64,000 nucleotides of DNA from Euleptes europaea (lineage: Eukaryota > Chordata > Lepidosauria > Squamata > Sphaerodactylidae). The position numbers and the translations under genes were made by a program. The DNA is taken from assembly GCF_029931775.1 (NCBI RefSeq), contig NC_079316.1:64234064-64298063 (forward strand), written 5' to 3'. This document shows positions 41,340-54,300 of this stretch, in pieces. Numbering within the stretch: the stretch's first letter is position 1; the number at the start of each line of letters is the position of its first letter. The notes under the pieces were generated by a model. The model made no database searches, was not told the DNA's origin, and saw nothing but the letters and a program-made list of their open reading frames with translations.

Positions 41340-44330
41340 GCAGATCTTGGGAATTATGAGGGAAGGAAGCCAGACTTCAGAATCAAAGTGATCATCTTGT
41401 AAGTGCAAAAATATCAAAAAGTGCTTGAGTATAGGCACTGAAATTTGTTTTAAAAGTGTTCCCAATACTTATTTTGAATCATAGGTAATCCATTTCTGAT
41501 ATTTACATATTTTTTGAACAAGTTCTAAGCTCCTTAAAAATGGATTCTTTCATTAACAGGATGCTTGGGGTGATTTTTGTTTTGTTTTGGCAAACCTCAA
41601 GAACAATCCTGTGCAATTCTGTGCAAACCCCACCGAAGGAATAACTTTTACTCCAGAGCCATTAATAATAAGCAAGGATGTCTTCCCACGTGATTTACTG
41701 TGTTTTATTTGTCACTTTTGAAGAGTAGAGTATTATTCAGAAGATGCAGTCATGACAAGCTGTGATCTGCTCCAGAAGTCAATGGAGTTTTAGTATTATA
41801 CAGAGAAGGAGGTGAAGGTTATCACAATGACCCGTATTCCCCCCTCCCCCAATATCTGAAGAGTTATCCAAGCAGATGATTACTGCGACATGATGCCCAA
41901 CAACCTGTACACAGTGCATCTTTTTTCAATGTAAATGCGCAGCTCACCATAGCAATTTACATCACTGCAGGCGGAAAGTTATATTTTTAAATAATCGATT
42001 TAGAAATGTTTATTTAGAAGTATTCTTCAGTGGTTAGGACACTGATGCTAGTTTTAATAGCACTGTACTTTTACCCAAATGAGTTATGATTAATGTATTT
42101 CCAGATTTATGCTAAGCTGCTTTGGGCCAGGTCTTCCATGATTTTACACAAACAAGCATTTACTGAAGACAAAAGGGAGTTTTGAAGTTTGAAAGTTACT
42201 GTACGGTCAATAGAGCACAAGAGTGCCATGAAATTGTGTTGATCAAGAATCCTGTAAAAATCCTGTGGCAGAAAACACTTAAATATCTACTTTAGTTTCC
42301 TAATCACATCTGGATGACTTTTATCAATGTAACAGATGGGTTACACTTATAAGTGAGCATCCATGTGACACTTTAAACTTGTAGCGGAGGGCTGCATTTT
42401 AACGCCTATGGGCCACATCATAACGTTCTGGTTCTATTATAAGACAATTCATTAGACGCCTAACCTAGACTTGCTATCATTTAGAGTGGGTGGGGATGGA
42501 CTCTAGGTGGCAGAAAGCATGCCCAGAAAAATGATACTTGGATTTAAGGGGGAAGGGAAAAAAAAGGGTTCTTAAATAGTACATATCAGAAGAATATCAA
42601 TTGTACAATAGCAGTGTTGTTTTTAGCTTGCTACTGATGTGTGTTTCTATTTAAATGGCAACTGCAATTGACAATGAATCACTTTTCGGTCACTGTTCCA
42701 TGGCATAACTCATGCTTTAGCCAGTGTATTTGCAAATTGCCCTACTTTTATGTACTCCAGCAGGATGGAGTTAACAAAAACACAGACTTGAGTGGTTTGT
42801 CAGCTACAAACTGCAAAAACTCTCTGAAGCATTGCAACCATCCATGAGTCACCTCCCTTCATTGGCTGCAAGTTTACTAAGCATATTAGATAGATCATGG
42901 GCATTAGTCAGGTGAAACACCCCATTTGCCCACAATCCCCATGAAGTTATTCTGTGTAAATTATTGCACTGCTAGGCAAAGGTTTAGCTCTTATCTAGAT
43001 TAATAACTATTTTACAAACAAATATGATATGTGCAGAAGTTGGCATTTTTGGAGGGAAAGAAGTATTAACATCTTGAATTTTCAGTGTCTTGGCGAACTT
43101 GGACCAGATAGTACTACACAACCACAATGCTTTTTGCACCTGGAATTACACATATTTTGACAGACGTTTTTAAAAAGTGATTCATGGAAATTAGCTGAAT
43201 GTTCTTACACATATTCTTGATATGTGTGTGCAAAGAGTAGCAATATAAGGAAGTGAAATCATTGAATATGTAAAGCTAGCTTATACCAACCAGACTATAT
43301 GGCCTATCAGGGTCAGCACTGTCTGCTCTGATTGGCAGAGTATCATGACAAAAGTCTTTCATCTTGCAACCAACATTAATAGATATGGGGAACAAACTAC
43401 CTTTTAAAAAAGACCGAAATAACTGATCGACACAAGCTAAAGAGAACACATAAACAAATACTAGAAGGCTGAAAAAATCCATCCTTTTACACACTTTACA
43501 TTTATCTGGATATGAAGACAAAGGGAAGTTTAACATGTTAACTAATCCACAAATGGTCTTGCATATATGTGACATAAATTGCAGTCTGGTGAACCACAGA
43601 AGATTCCAGGTACACAAAATTGGAGTTAAGCAACCACATAGGGATGACATCATACTGCCCCCAGACAAATACATTAAAAGGGCTGGAAAGCATTGCTTAG
43701 ATATTTGTCTTAATTTCCTTTTAAAAGAAAAAAGTTCCAGTAGTAGGGTTTATTTCACAGCCCTTGCTGTGTATTCCTTAGGAATTCCTATAAGAAACCT
43801 CTTCCTAACCTAGACGTGGCTTAAAACAGAGGACAGCCTCACATTGTTTTTATGAAATTCTGCTCCTTCTGACAGCAACAACCAGGGAAACTGTCTGCTT
43901 TGGGCTTATGTTATCTAAAGTCTAGAGTTCCCTTCCTGCACAGAATAGACAGTGTGTTGAATGACAAGCGGGATATTGTAATTCCAAGACAATCAGAAAG
44001 CTGTGAAAAGCCAGAGGTTGAAATCATCCCTAAAGAAAGTTCAGCCTTCAACTTTTCAAAACATTCCTGGTTCAGAAAGTTCTCAGACAGTCATATGGCT
44101 CTTGGACAGCCATCCTATTTCTGGGCACTAGGAAATGCAGAAGAGATGACAGGCCAGAAGTGTTGCCCACTCTAGGGCTAAATCATAAAATCTGCATGAT
44201 TCTGTACTGACCATACTACTGGCCCTCTCCGTTCATCTGGCTTCTTGCCATTTTTGCAGTGTGCACTAGCAAAAGGTGAGAACGCTTGCTCTCCACCAGC
44301 CACATGGCTGACATCTTCCTCACACCCTTT
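41340..44330. other. Intergenic SPMIP5 to HSPA12A, no gene recognised
   Basis: AT-rich, few repeats. Short reading frames around 43276-44175 on both strands show no homology I know. Confidence 0.4.
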
Positions 44331-44389
44331 ATACTTCCAGGCAATCAGGAAAGTTTTATTGAGTCTTCTGGAACTGCCAGAGGGGGCAG

Positions 44390-44875
44390 CTCAGGATGAC
44401 ATATATGGTTCTTCATTTTTCCTCACAACAACCATGTGAGGTAGACTAGAAGAAGAGTTGTTTTTTATATGTCGACTTTCTCTACCACTTAAGGGAGACT
44501 CAAACCCGCTTACAATCACCTTCCCTTCCCCTCCCCACAACATGCACCCTGTGAGGTAGGTGGGGCTGAGAGAGCTCTAACAGAGCTGTGACTTGCCCAA
44601 GGTCACCCAGCTGGCTTCGTGTGTAGGAGTGGGGAAACAAATCCAGTTCACCCGATTAGTCTCCGCCGCTCATGTGGAGGAATGGGGAAATCAAACCCAG
44701 TTCTCCAGATCTGAATCCACCGCTCCAAACCACCGCTCTTAACCACACCACGCTGGCTCTCGAGTGTGAGAGAGGCCACACAGATAGTCATAGCAGAGTG
44801 GGGATTTGGATTTGGATCTTTCCTAACCCAACTGACACTATAACCGCCACACCAAACTAGTCTAGCAGTACTCTG
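44390..44875 (-). repeat. SINE type A inserted into an older SINE
   Basis: The type A copy at about 44448-44761 interrupts a reverse type B-like SINE whose parts are 44395-44447 (CACAACAACCATGTGAGGTA) and 44762-44872 (GCAGAGTGGGGATTTGGATT). Confidence 0.75.
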
Positions 44876-44939
44876 GATAATTGAAAAGAAAGTTATGTTT
44901 TTAAACTGGACTTCATTTAGGGAAATCAATAAATGTCCT

Positions 44940-47726
44940 ACATTCTAAATTATTACCTAGTTTTTAGACAGGAGAGGAAACTGTCATTCCTATGAATCCC
45001 TTTAAATAGAATTGGGCCCATTAAAGCAAAAAAAAAAAATTAAAACACAGCAGCTAGTGTCTCTATGCTATTATTTGCGTAGCAAGAAGAGGAACATGGT
45101 ATTGTCTGACACGCTGACATACCTCTCCCCTTATTATAAGATCAGCTTTGTGCATTTCATATCTTGCCATCTTTAAAAGCCTATAATTACTGAAACAGAC
45201 TGGGAAACTATGTTATTTAAAATTAACCACTGAATGCAAATCAACAGGGGTAAAAGCATCCTGTACAAGAAAATAGGATTTCATAAAGAAACTGTCTGTA
45301 CAATATTTAAATATTGTATATACATCAAATTATTTTGTTCATAACTACTTATTTTAAACCATGGAAAGATACACATTCACAAGCATGTAGGACCAAAAAA
45401 ATGTCTTTAAAAGACACAGTGGGCAGTATAAAAGAGAATGCTAGCATGCATACTTTCTAATTATTCCAGAAGAATAATTATTGAAGAAACAGCAAATCAG
45501 ATTCGGTGACTAGACTTATCCACTCTGGAATTTCCCTCTGATATTTAATTCAGCTAAGCTTATTCACATTCTAGCAGGGAACTGCATAATGGACTAAATA
45601 TTTTTGAAAAGCCCCCTTTTACTCTTTACTGAAAATCTAAAATATTGTTTTGTACAATGCAGTCTTGCCCCCAAAATATTTCTTAAGCATCTGATAGAAT
45701 AACTGATTTAAAAAAATAAAAAATAAACAAAGGGACTCTATGGCTTTTCACTGATGCATAGCTAATAGGAGCAGGGTTCGACAAAACAATTAACCTTCTA
45801 GGATCTTGAGAGCTTAATGGATTTCTACAGATGACATGAGAAATCTTTTGTTTCCAAAACACTCTGCGAAAAACGACAGCATTTTACGGCTGGTAATAGC
45901 AGACTCGTCTGAGCCTTTTGCTTGGCGTTGGAGGTCTGACATCCAAACCCATGGTTTCTGGGGGGTGGCAACATAAACAGTAAATTTAAACCACACTACC
46001 TGGAGGCTGCCGTCACCCTCCCCAAATCACCCCTAATCACAATAAGCTGGATTTGCTGTGATGCAGTGAAATTTGGGCTTCTCTTAAACGGCAGGACGTT
46101 CGAGACCAGCTGGTTACCACAGAGTGAGCCCCATCCTGGCTTCAGTTTAAAGCAGTGCTGCTGTGTGGGCTGCTCCTGTACAGCTGCTCTACTTCACGCT
46201 TGGAAGAGTTCTGGTCCAGTCATCTGTTCATCATTTTTTGAAGCTGGCAGCACTGATGGTATCTGAACGTTTTCAGATCTTGGAAGTCATTCAACAATAT
46301 GCAGAGGTGCAGTTTGTGCCCCCTCTACTGGCCACATGCAATACTGCTTGACTTTGGGAGATTATTTGCTGTTATGTCCCCCTGACACCCAATTGTCTGC
46401 TGACTTTCGCAGGCACGGATTAGATCTTCTTCCTAACGCAGTTTGTCATCGAGGTTGGAAAGCTGGTGAAGAGGAATCCTGGAAACTACACACTTCATAA
46501 GGAAAACAGCCAGATTATGCAACTCTAAATACACAGTTATATCAATGGAAGACAAAGGGCTGTAAACATTGTGAATGAGTGATACATCTGAGAATTAATA
46601 ATCTCTGTATTTTGTTTGATGAAGAATTCTGAGTAACTTTAAAGCGTATATAATTCTTGCATCAGTAAGTATACTAGATTGGTCCATTAACTATAATTAT
46701 CTTACATTCTATGGGGCTGATGGAGTAATGTCTTTCCTCTACTTGACAGGCAATGAAAATTACTTTCCTTTCTCCAACCTGAGAATCTGTCTGCAGCTAC
46801 CCTATTTCATTATTTGTTTTTACATGAGGTATGCCCACAAACAGGATAGCCAGCGTCAGGTAAAAAAGCAAGAGGAAGATATTATGCGGAAATACCTGCA
46901 AAATTACGGAAAGGGTTGCAAGAATCCCTGTTTGAGACTTTTCTATTTAATGGATAAAAAAAGAAGATAAGATATAAGTATGTTTTGACCCTTGGCTTTT
47001 TTTCCCCTAAGCAGAAGAAAACAAAAATAAATAAATAATGCCAAGCCAAAACATTGTATGTCCCCAAAGTAAGCATAAACATTCTGTTAATAAAGAAAGC
47101 CAATCCGTATACCTCGATTATAAATGCTGTTCTAATCTTTTTTTAAATAAAAGGCCAGATATTTAGAATCTGGCATTCATATTTCATGTGTAAATGGCAG
47201 GAGTGATTGATGCTAAGCATCTACAAGCATCCAGAGGTGTTAATAGTATCCCACAGCAAACCAGTATTTTAGAGGAGCAGGACGCATTCTACTGTCACAG
47301 GTGGCCTCACTGATATCAATGAGACCACTCACAAATAGTGAAGTGAAAGGCCAACATCTATGTTTGCTGTATTAGGCCCTTAAAGACCAGGAATAGAACT
47401 TCATTTTTGATATTTGTGGCCAAAAATAGAGATCACTCAAATGTGTCAAGTAACACAATTTGTTTTCCTAATGAAAAGGGCATTTATCCTTATTATGTAC
47501 TTAGCTACTTTGAATTATTCAGTTTAAATGTTTAGCACCTGATAACTGTGTATTCGGACTCCTGAAAAGATCAAGAACAACCCCCTCCCCCCCCCAAAAA
47601 AGCCTGGCATGTTCCTTTCTGGTGGCTATCCTTATCAATCTAGCTAAAATTCAAGTCTGTTTGGTGACACATGAAAATTGAGAGAATTGGGCACGGATAT
47701 AACAGCCAGTGGGCAGGGAAGGAATA
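44940..47726 (-). other. Downstream of HSPA12A stop: probable long 3' UTR, otherwise unannotated
   Basis: This AT-rich stretch carries no repeat I recognise and no long reading frame with known homology. HSPA12A has a long 3' UTR in mammals, so part of it is likely UTR. I could not fix a polyadenylation site. Confidence 0.4.
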
Positions 47727-48361
47727 TTAGTAGTTTAGGAAATCAATACCAGCTTTGACACTTTTAGAAGTGGCAACATCAATTGCCATGGCTTTAATCT
47801 CCGTGTCCCCAAACTGCATGAGTGTTTTGATCTCGCGCCGGCTCGGCACTGATACATCAGTTCCAGTGAGATCCAGACGGAGGGTACCACACTTTTTCAC
47901 TCCCGGCTCAGTTATGAATCTGACGTTATCATGTTCTGAGCTGTAAACATTGATCACAATGACCAGCTGCGAAGGTTTGGCAGGAGTATAACTGCGAGAC
48001 ACAGTCTCGCCAAGAGCTACTGATTGGTCAGCAGAGATGAATTTGTCGAAGACGTCAGTGCACCAGCGTGTACCATCTTTAACCAGCAGCTTCTCTGTAG
48101 GGTGCTTCCCTTCCACATACCGATTCAGGACGCCTACGCCATAGGTTAGGGGAGACCGGCGCACTTTGATAACAGCGGGATCCAGACCAAACAAGACCGC
48201 TCCCTTGAGGATCGTGAGCCCTACATCCTGGGGGATGATGATTCGACATTTTGAGCCAAAAGCATTCTGGACAGCTGCTTGTAGCAGTGGAGCTTCAGCA
48301 AATCCACCCACCAGGAACAGGAATTTCACATTAGTAACTTCTGGTTTTCCAAACAGATCAC
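47727..48361 (-). CDS. HSPA12A: HSPA12A last coding exon and stop
   Basis: After acceptor tctgctaag it encodes [10 protein letters not shown], then [20 protein letters not shown] and on through [19 protein letters not shown], ending [11 protein letters not shown] and TAA (210 residues). GGFAEAP is the adenosine-binding glycine motif. Human HSPA12A aligns without large gaps; one site ([13 protein letters not shown] against human TGTSGTAVPARREI) is one residue shorter here. Confidence 0.97.
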
Positions 48362-51300
48362 CTTAGCAGAGAAAGAAATCTTTTCAGTTAGGAGTTAACA
48401 AACATTACTCATATTGAACCAACCACTAAGGACAACAGCATTGATTGTAAACACATAAAAGACCCAAATTGGAGCAGATGACTCTTAGATGCCCAAAGCC
48501 AAGTATTTCAATATTCCTTTCCACCTGTTTAATTCACAATGAAGAAAATTATAGCAAGGGAAGAGAAAGGGAACATTTAAACCTTTTAATTGATGGATTA
48601 ATCATCAAAACCTCTGATTACTTGGTAGGGGGCAATTTTCTTTGCCAAGGCTTTTAGTTCAGTCATACTTGACTTTTTAATGGTTATCTTGGTTAAAATA
48701 TATTACCATAATAAAATATGAAACAAATAAAGGTGACATTTCTATCATTAGCTTTTCTTTTGAGATTATTTCACACTTTCTTCAAGATTTTCAAAAATAT
48801 GTCTGTACTGAGGTTTATGTAATGTGTAATTTTGTTAGTTTAATTAACTGATTAAAAGGCAGGTGATTAATTTATTTTTTAAAAAACCTTTAACTTGTTG
48901 ATAGCTCTAGAGAAAAGTCTAGGGGTTCTCTGAATAGAAATGATGACAATAAAGGGGTATGCAGCACTTCTCTATCAACCTTGATGGAAACAGATAAAAT
49001 CTTGATTGTACAATTTACTTTGTCAGTTTCAGTGTCATGTTGGGACTCTTTTTTATTATTTTTTGCTCATACTGTAGAAGTCACCTTTTCAGCACCTTAA
49101 GTATTTCAGTCAGAGCAATTTCCATGATTCTGAAGGTTTCAAGTTATAGTTTAGAGATCATGTAAGTTACTGGGACTGAGTTAACAGAGAAGTTTTTCAC
49201 TTATGCAAGTAGGTAACTGCTGTGAGAGGGAAAAATTCTTCTTGCATATGTGGATAAAACTGAGTGGATAAAATTGCTTATTTAGTATGATAATTATTAT
49301 ATTTCAGGCTTTCATTTCCATCATATCAGAATAAGGAAAACAGGATTTGGAGGTTAAGAGCCCATAAGAACGTAAGAAAGGCCCTGCTGGATCAGACCAA
49401 GGCCCATCAAGTCCAGCAGTCTGTTCACACAGTGGCCAACCAGGTGCGTCTAGGAAGCCACTAACAAGACGAGTGCAGCAGCACCATCCTGTGTTCCACC
49501 GCACCCAAAATAATAGGCATGCTCCTCTGATACTAGAGAGAATAGGTATCAGCATGACTAATATCCATTCTAACTAACAGCCATGAATATCCCTCTCCTC
49601 CATGAATATGTCCACTCCCCTCTTAAAGCCCTCCAAGCTGGCAGCCATCACCACATCCTGGGGCAGGGAGTTCCACAATTTAACTATGCGTTGTGTGAAA
49701 AAATACTTCCTTTTATCTGTTTTGAATCTCTCACCCTCCAGCTTTAGCAGCTGACCCTGTGTTCTAGTATTATGGGAGAGGGAGAAAAACTTCTCCCTGT
49801 CCACTCTCTCCAAACCATGCATAATTTTATAGACCTCTATCATGTCTCCCCTCAGCCGCCTTCTTTCCAAGCTTAACAGCCCTAAGCGTCTTAACCGCTC
49901 CCCATAGGACAGTTGCTCTAGTCCCCTAAACATTTTAGTTGCTCTTTTCTGCATCTTCTCAAGCTCTGTAATATCCTTTTTTAGGTGTGGTGACCAGAAC
50001 TGTACACAGCATTCCAAGTGTGATCTCACCATAGATTTGTACAAGGGCAGTATGATATCAGCAGTTTTATTCTCTATTCCTCATCTAATTATGGCCAGCA
50101 TGGAATTTGCCTTTTTTACAGCAGCCGCACACTGGGTTGACATCTTCATTGAGCTATCCACTATCACCCCAAGATCCCTTTCTTGGTCTGTTGCTGCCAG
50201 CACAGATCCCATCAGTGTATATGTGAAGTTGGGATTTTTTGTCCCAATATGCATCACTTTACACTTACTCACATTGAATCTCATTTGCCATTTTAATGCC
50301 CATTCTTCCTGGATGCAGAGATCCTTCTGGAGCTCTTCACAGTCCGATTTTGTTTTAACCACCCTAAATAATTTGGTGTCATCTGCAAACTTGGCTACTT
50401 CACTGTTTAACCCCAACTCCAGTTCATTGATGAACAGGTTGAAAAGCACCGGTCCCAACACAGATCCCTGAGGCACCCCACTGCTCACATCCCGCCATTG
50501 TGAGAACTGACCATTGATTCCTACTCTCTGCTTCCTATTTTTCAGCCAGCTCTCAATCCATAAGAGGACTTGTCCTCTTATCCCGTGACTATGAAGTTTG
50601 CTTAGCAGTCTTTGGTGGGGGACTTTGTCAAAAGCTTTTTAGAAATCCAAATACACAATATCCACAGGCTCATTCCTGTCCACCTGCTTATTGACGCTTT
50701 CAAAAAACTCTAATAGGTTAGTGAGACAGGACCTACCCTTACAGAAGCCATGTTGGGTTTTGGCCAGCAGACCTTGCCCTTCTATATGCTTGACAATTCT
50801 AGCTTTAATAATGCTTTCCTCTAATTTACCCGGAACAGACGTTAAGCTAACTGGCCTGTAATTTCCTGGGTCCCCCCTGGAACCTTTTTTATAAATGGGT
50901 ATTACATTGGCCATTCTCCAGTCCTCAGGTACAGAGTCTGATCGAAGGGACATATTACATAACTTTGTTAGAAGTTCAGCAATTTCCCATTTGAGTTCTT
51001 GAAGAACTCTAGGATGAATACCATCTGGTCCCTGTGACTTGTTAGTTTGCAGTTTGTCTAGACGTTCTAGGACTTCCTGCCTAAATCCTAACCATTTTGA
51101 TTTGTAAAAGGATGGATTGATTTCTGTTGCAATCTAGCCAAAACTGAACAACCAAGTCCCAGTTATTTAAACGGGACAAATATCAACTACAGGTGAAAGT
51201 ACTCTGCATTCTCTCCTAGAGATCACTAACCCCCTCCCAAAGGAACTACTTTCCCAGATTCCCAGGGGTACGGAATAATTATGAAACCAAGTTAAACTTG

Positions 51301-54300
51301 TGTTGTGACTGAACAGGAAACACACAGGCCAGAGTGGGAGAGCAGGAGTGTAGAAGCCACTCTTAAGGTCACCCTTTTTAGCAGGCTATTTTACTCAAAG
51401 CACATTCTTACCTGTGAAATCAATGAGAGCTGTACCCTCAGTTTATATACTGTGATTTGTCTGCATATTCTATTTGGGAATCAGAGGATTCAGTGAACAA
51501 CTCCCACAGGATTAGGGATGGGTGACACTCCTTTCTTTAAACTAAGGTAAGTGGTATTTTAGAAAACAGCAACATTGTCATCTCTGTTAGGAAAATCTCA
51601 GTGGTTCAAGAGAATAAAGCTGGGGTGATGTGGGTATGGGCTTGAACACTGGGGCTCCATGTAGGGAAAAGATATAATTTCAGGATAATGAATCTGGGAT
51701 AACCATCCTAAGGTATCAGTTGCTAAATCTCAAATGCTGCATCTTTACTGGATTAAAAAAAAGCCCTTAGGAATGCCACACACCCACGATACCTACTGAG
51801 GTGTTTTATGATTTGGTCAATGGTGGGTTTGAAGAGGGCATTCATTGCATCTGGACTCATCCTCAGCATTCCTTGTGATGACCATTTCACAAAATCCACA
51901 CTGCAACAAGACAGAAAGAAGAAGTAAGTTGGCATTTAAATCAATGCTGTCTGGTTGTAAGGATAAGCCGTCTTCTTGGAGCTGTGCTAGATGCTACCAA
52001 CAGAGACAACACGATGCAGAAGTCACACAGCTTTTCTTGGAAACAGTAAAGGAAATTTATTAAGCTAGTCAACCTTCTTATGACAAAGTTCAAAATATGT
52101 TGAGACCCTAAGGATATTTATCAATAAACACTTTTTCTTGTACTTCCTTGAATGCATCTATGTTGTCACTTGGGTTTAACGTTCTACTTTTCTTCTTCCT
52201 GACTGATATTGTTAAAACAATCATACAGTTCTTTGGTGCTAATGACACAACACTCACATAACAACAGAAAGTATCAAGCTATTTACAGGGAGGAACTGCA
52301 TGTTACATATACTTCTGAGATTCTTACTTTGGACTATGTCCCCCTCACAGTGCAGCCATTGAGACTGCGATTTGGAGCCTAAGAGGGCGGGGTTTGGGGA
52401 GGGACTTCAATGCCATTGTGTCCACTTTCCAAAGTGGCCATTTTCTCCAGGTGAACTGATCTCTGTCACCTGGAGATCAATTATAATAGCAGATCTCCAG
52501 CTACTACCTGGAGGTTGGCAACCCTAACAAGGAATGAATCTGCCATTTTCCTTTCTGTCGCAGAGTTTTTAGTTTCTATCTGGGTAACATGATGTTGAAA
52601 TGTAAAAAGTGAATTTTTGAGCTGAAAAGGAATTCATGTAATAGACAGAAAACATCTTCCTTACTTACTGTAAGGAACTACATTTTTCCAGTCATGTAAA
52701 TCAATTGCTTGTTGTTTTGTGTGTGGCAGTGAACATTTAATCAAGAGCCTCTCTGGATTCTTTTAACCACCTACTTACTTGCTTTTCCTTAAGGCATGCT
52801 CCACACTATGACCTCGAAATTTCTTGTAATAATCAATGAATGAGAAAGGCAAAGTAATGTTGAGCGGGTTAGTCCGGTCTGGAGCCGCTGCCCTCTTGCG
52901 AGATTCAAATGCTATCATCAGATCCACCCAGGCAGCAGGACGCTTGATTTTAAATTGCTCAATGAAATCTTCTCCAAATATCTTACACAGGAGTTTTTCA
53001 AATTCATAATCCACACCTAAGGAACCATATGGCCCTCCTGCATCAGAAAAAAAACCTTTAGTTCATTTCATGTACAGCTAAAATATAACAATTGTGTAGC
53101 ATTGCAATAATTATCATAAAATTCAGATAGCTCCTCAGTGTACAGAATCTCCAAGACCAAATCAGGACTGCACTTCTAGGTACAAAAGAGCCATTAAATT
53201 CCACAAGACTTGCTATTCACTGGAGGGGGTGGGTGGAGTGCTCAGTTCTATTTATTTTATTAATTCATTTGGAAAATTTCTATGCTGCCTCTCCAGGGAA
53301 CCTGCCTGAGGTGGATGACAAAATAAAAAATAATAAAAACACAAAACATCATAAAAGTCATTAAAACCCACCATTCAAAACAGTAGAGATGAAACCTGAA
53401 GCAGCTTAAAGTGTATTTTAAAGATTCTCAAGCTAAAAACAGACTATTAAAGGCACGGGTAAACACTTGACACCTAAAAGAAAGTAGTCTAGACAGCAGG
53501 TGGGCCTCAAAGGAAAGGTAGGAACCTAATTTTAAATTGTGTGTGGAAACAAGTGGGTAGCCAGTGCTGATCTTTCAGAACGGAGATGATACAATCTTTG
53601 TATCCCACCTTTGACAATATATTGACTGTCCTGATAGAATATAGCTCTTGACAGAATATGGCCAAGATACAAACGGGGCAAATTCCTACTGGTGTTCCTT
53701 CTCTAAGCACTGACATCTGATGTGTATAAAGTGCTGTCAAGTAGCAGCCGATTAGCGACCCCTGGTGGGGTTTTCAAGGCAAGTGATTAAGCAGAGGTGG
53801 TTTGCCATGACCTTCCTCTGCAGAGTCTTCCTTGGAGGTCTCCATTCTAAGTACTGACCCAGCTTAGCTTCCAAGATCTGATGAGATCGGGCTATACTAC
53901 ACCATTCCACATCCCCTGACATCTGATAGTCCAAGGTAATTATAGAATTAATCCTTCTTCCAGACTTTTAAAATTCCCATCTTCATAAGAGAATGTTACT
54001 AAACTGAATGCTTGTAAGCATCATATAGAGCAGTGCAATAACCTGCTCCAAGGTCCAAGCTGTGCAGACAGCAACACAACTCAGAAACATTGCCATAGGC
54101 AAAAGAACGGGTTTGCCCTAGCACCCTTTTACTGCCACTTGCTGGCTCAGGCCCTAAGGATTATAATCACAGCTGCCACCAGCAAGACTTTAATTGATGG
54201 GAGGGGAACACCTTCGCTTTTCCCTCTCCCTGAGGTTTGTACACCGAGGATCCCAAAGTTTTTGGGCTCTCTTCACAGGTTATGCTATGTAGCAGACCTG

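Noticed and set aside
43276-44175. Possible small gene from frames of 90-132 codons
   Set aside because: No homology, no splice context with neighbours and no conserved motif; left unannotated.
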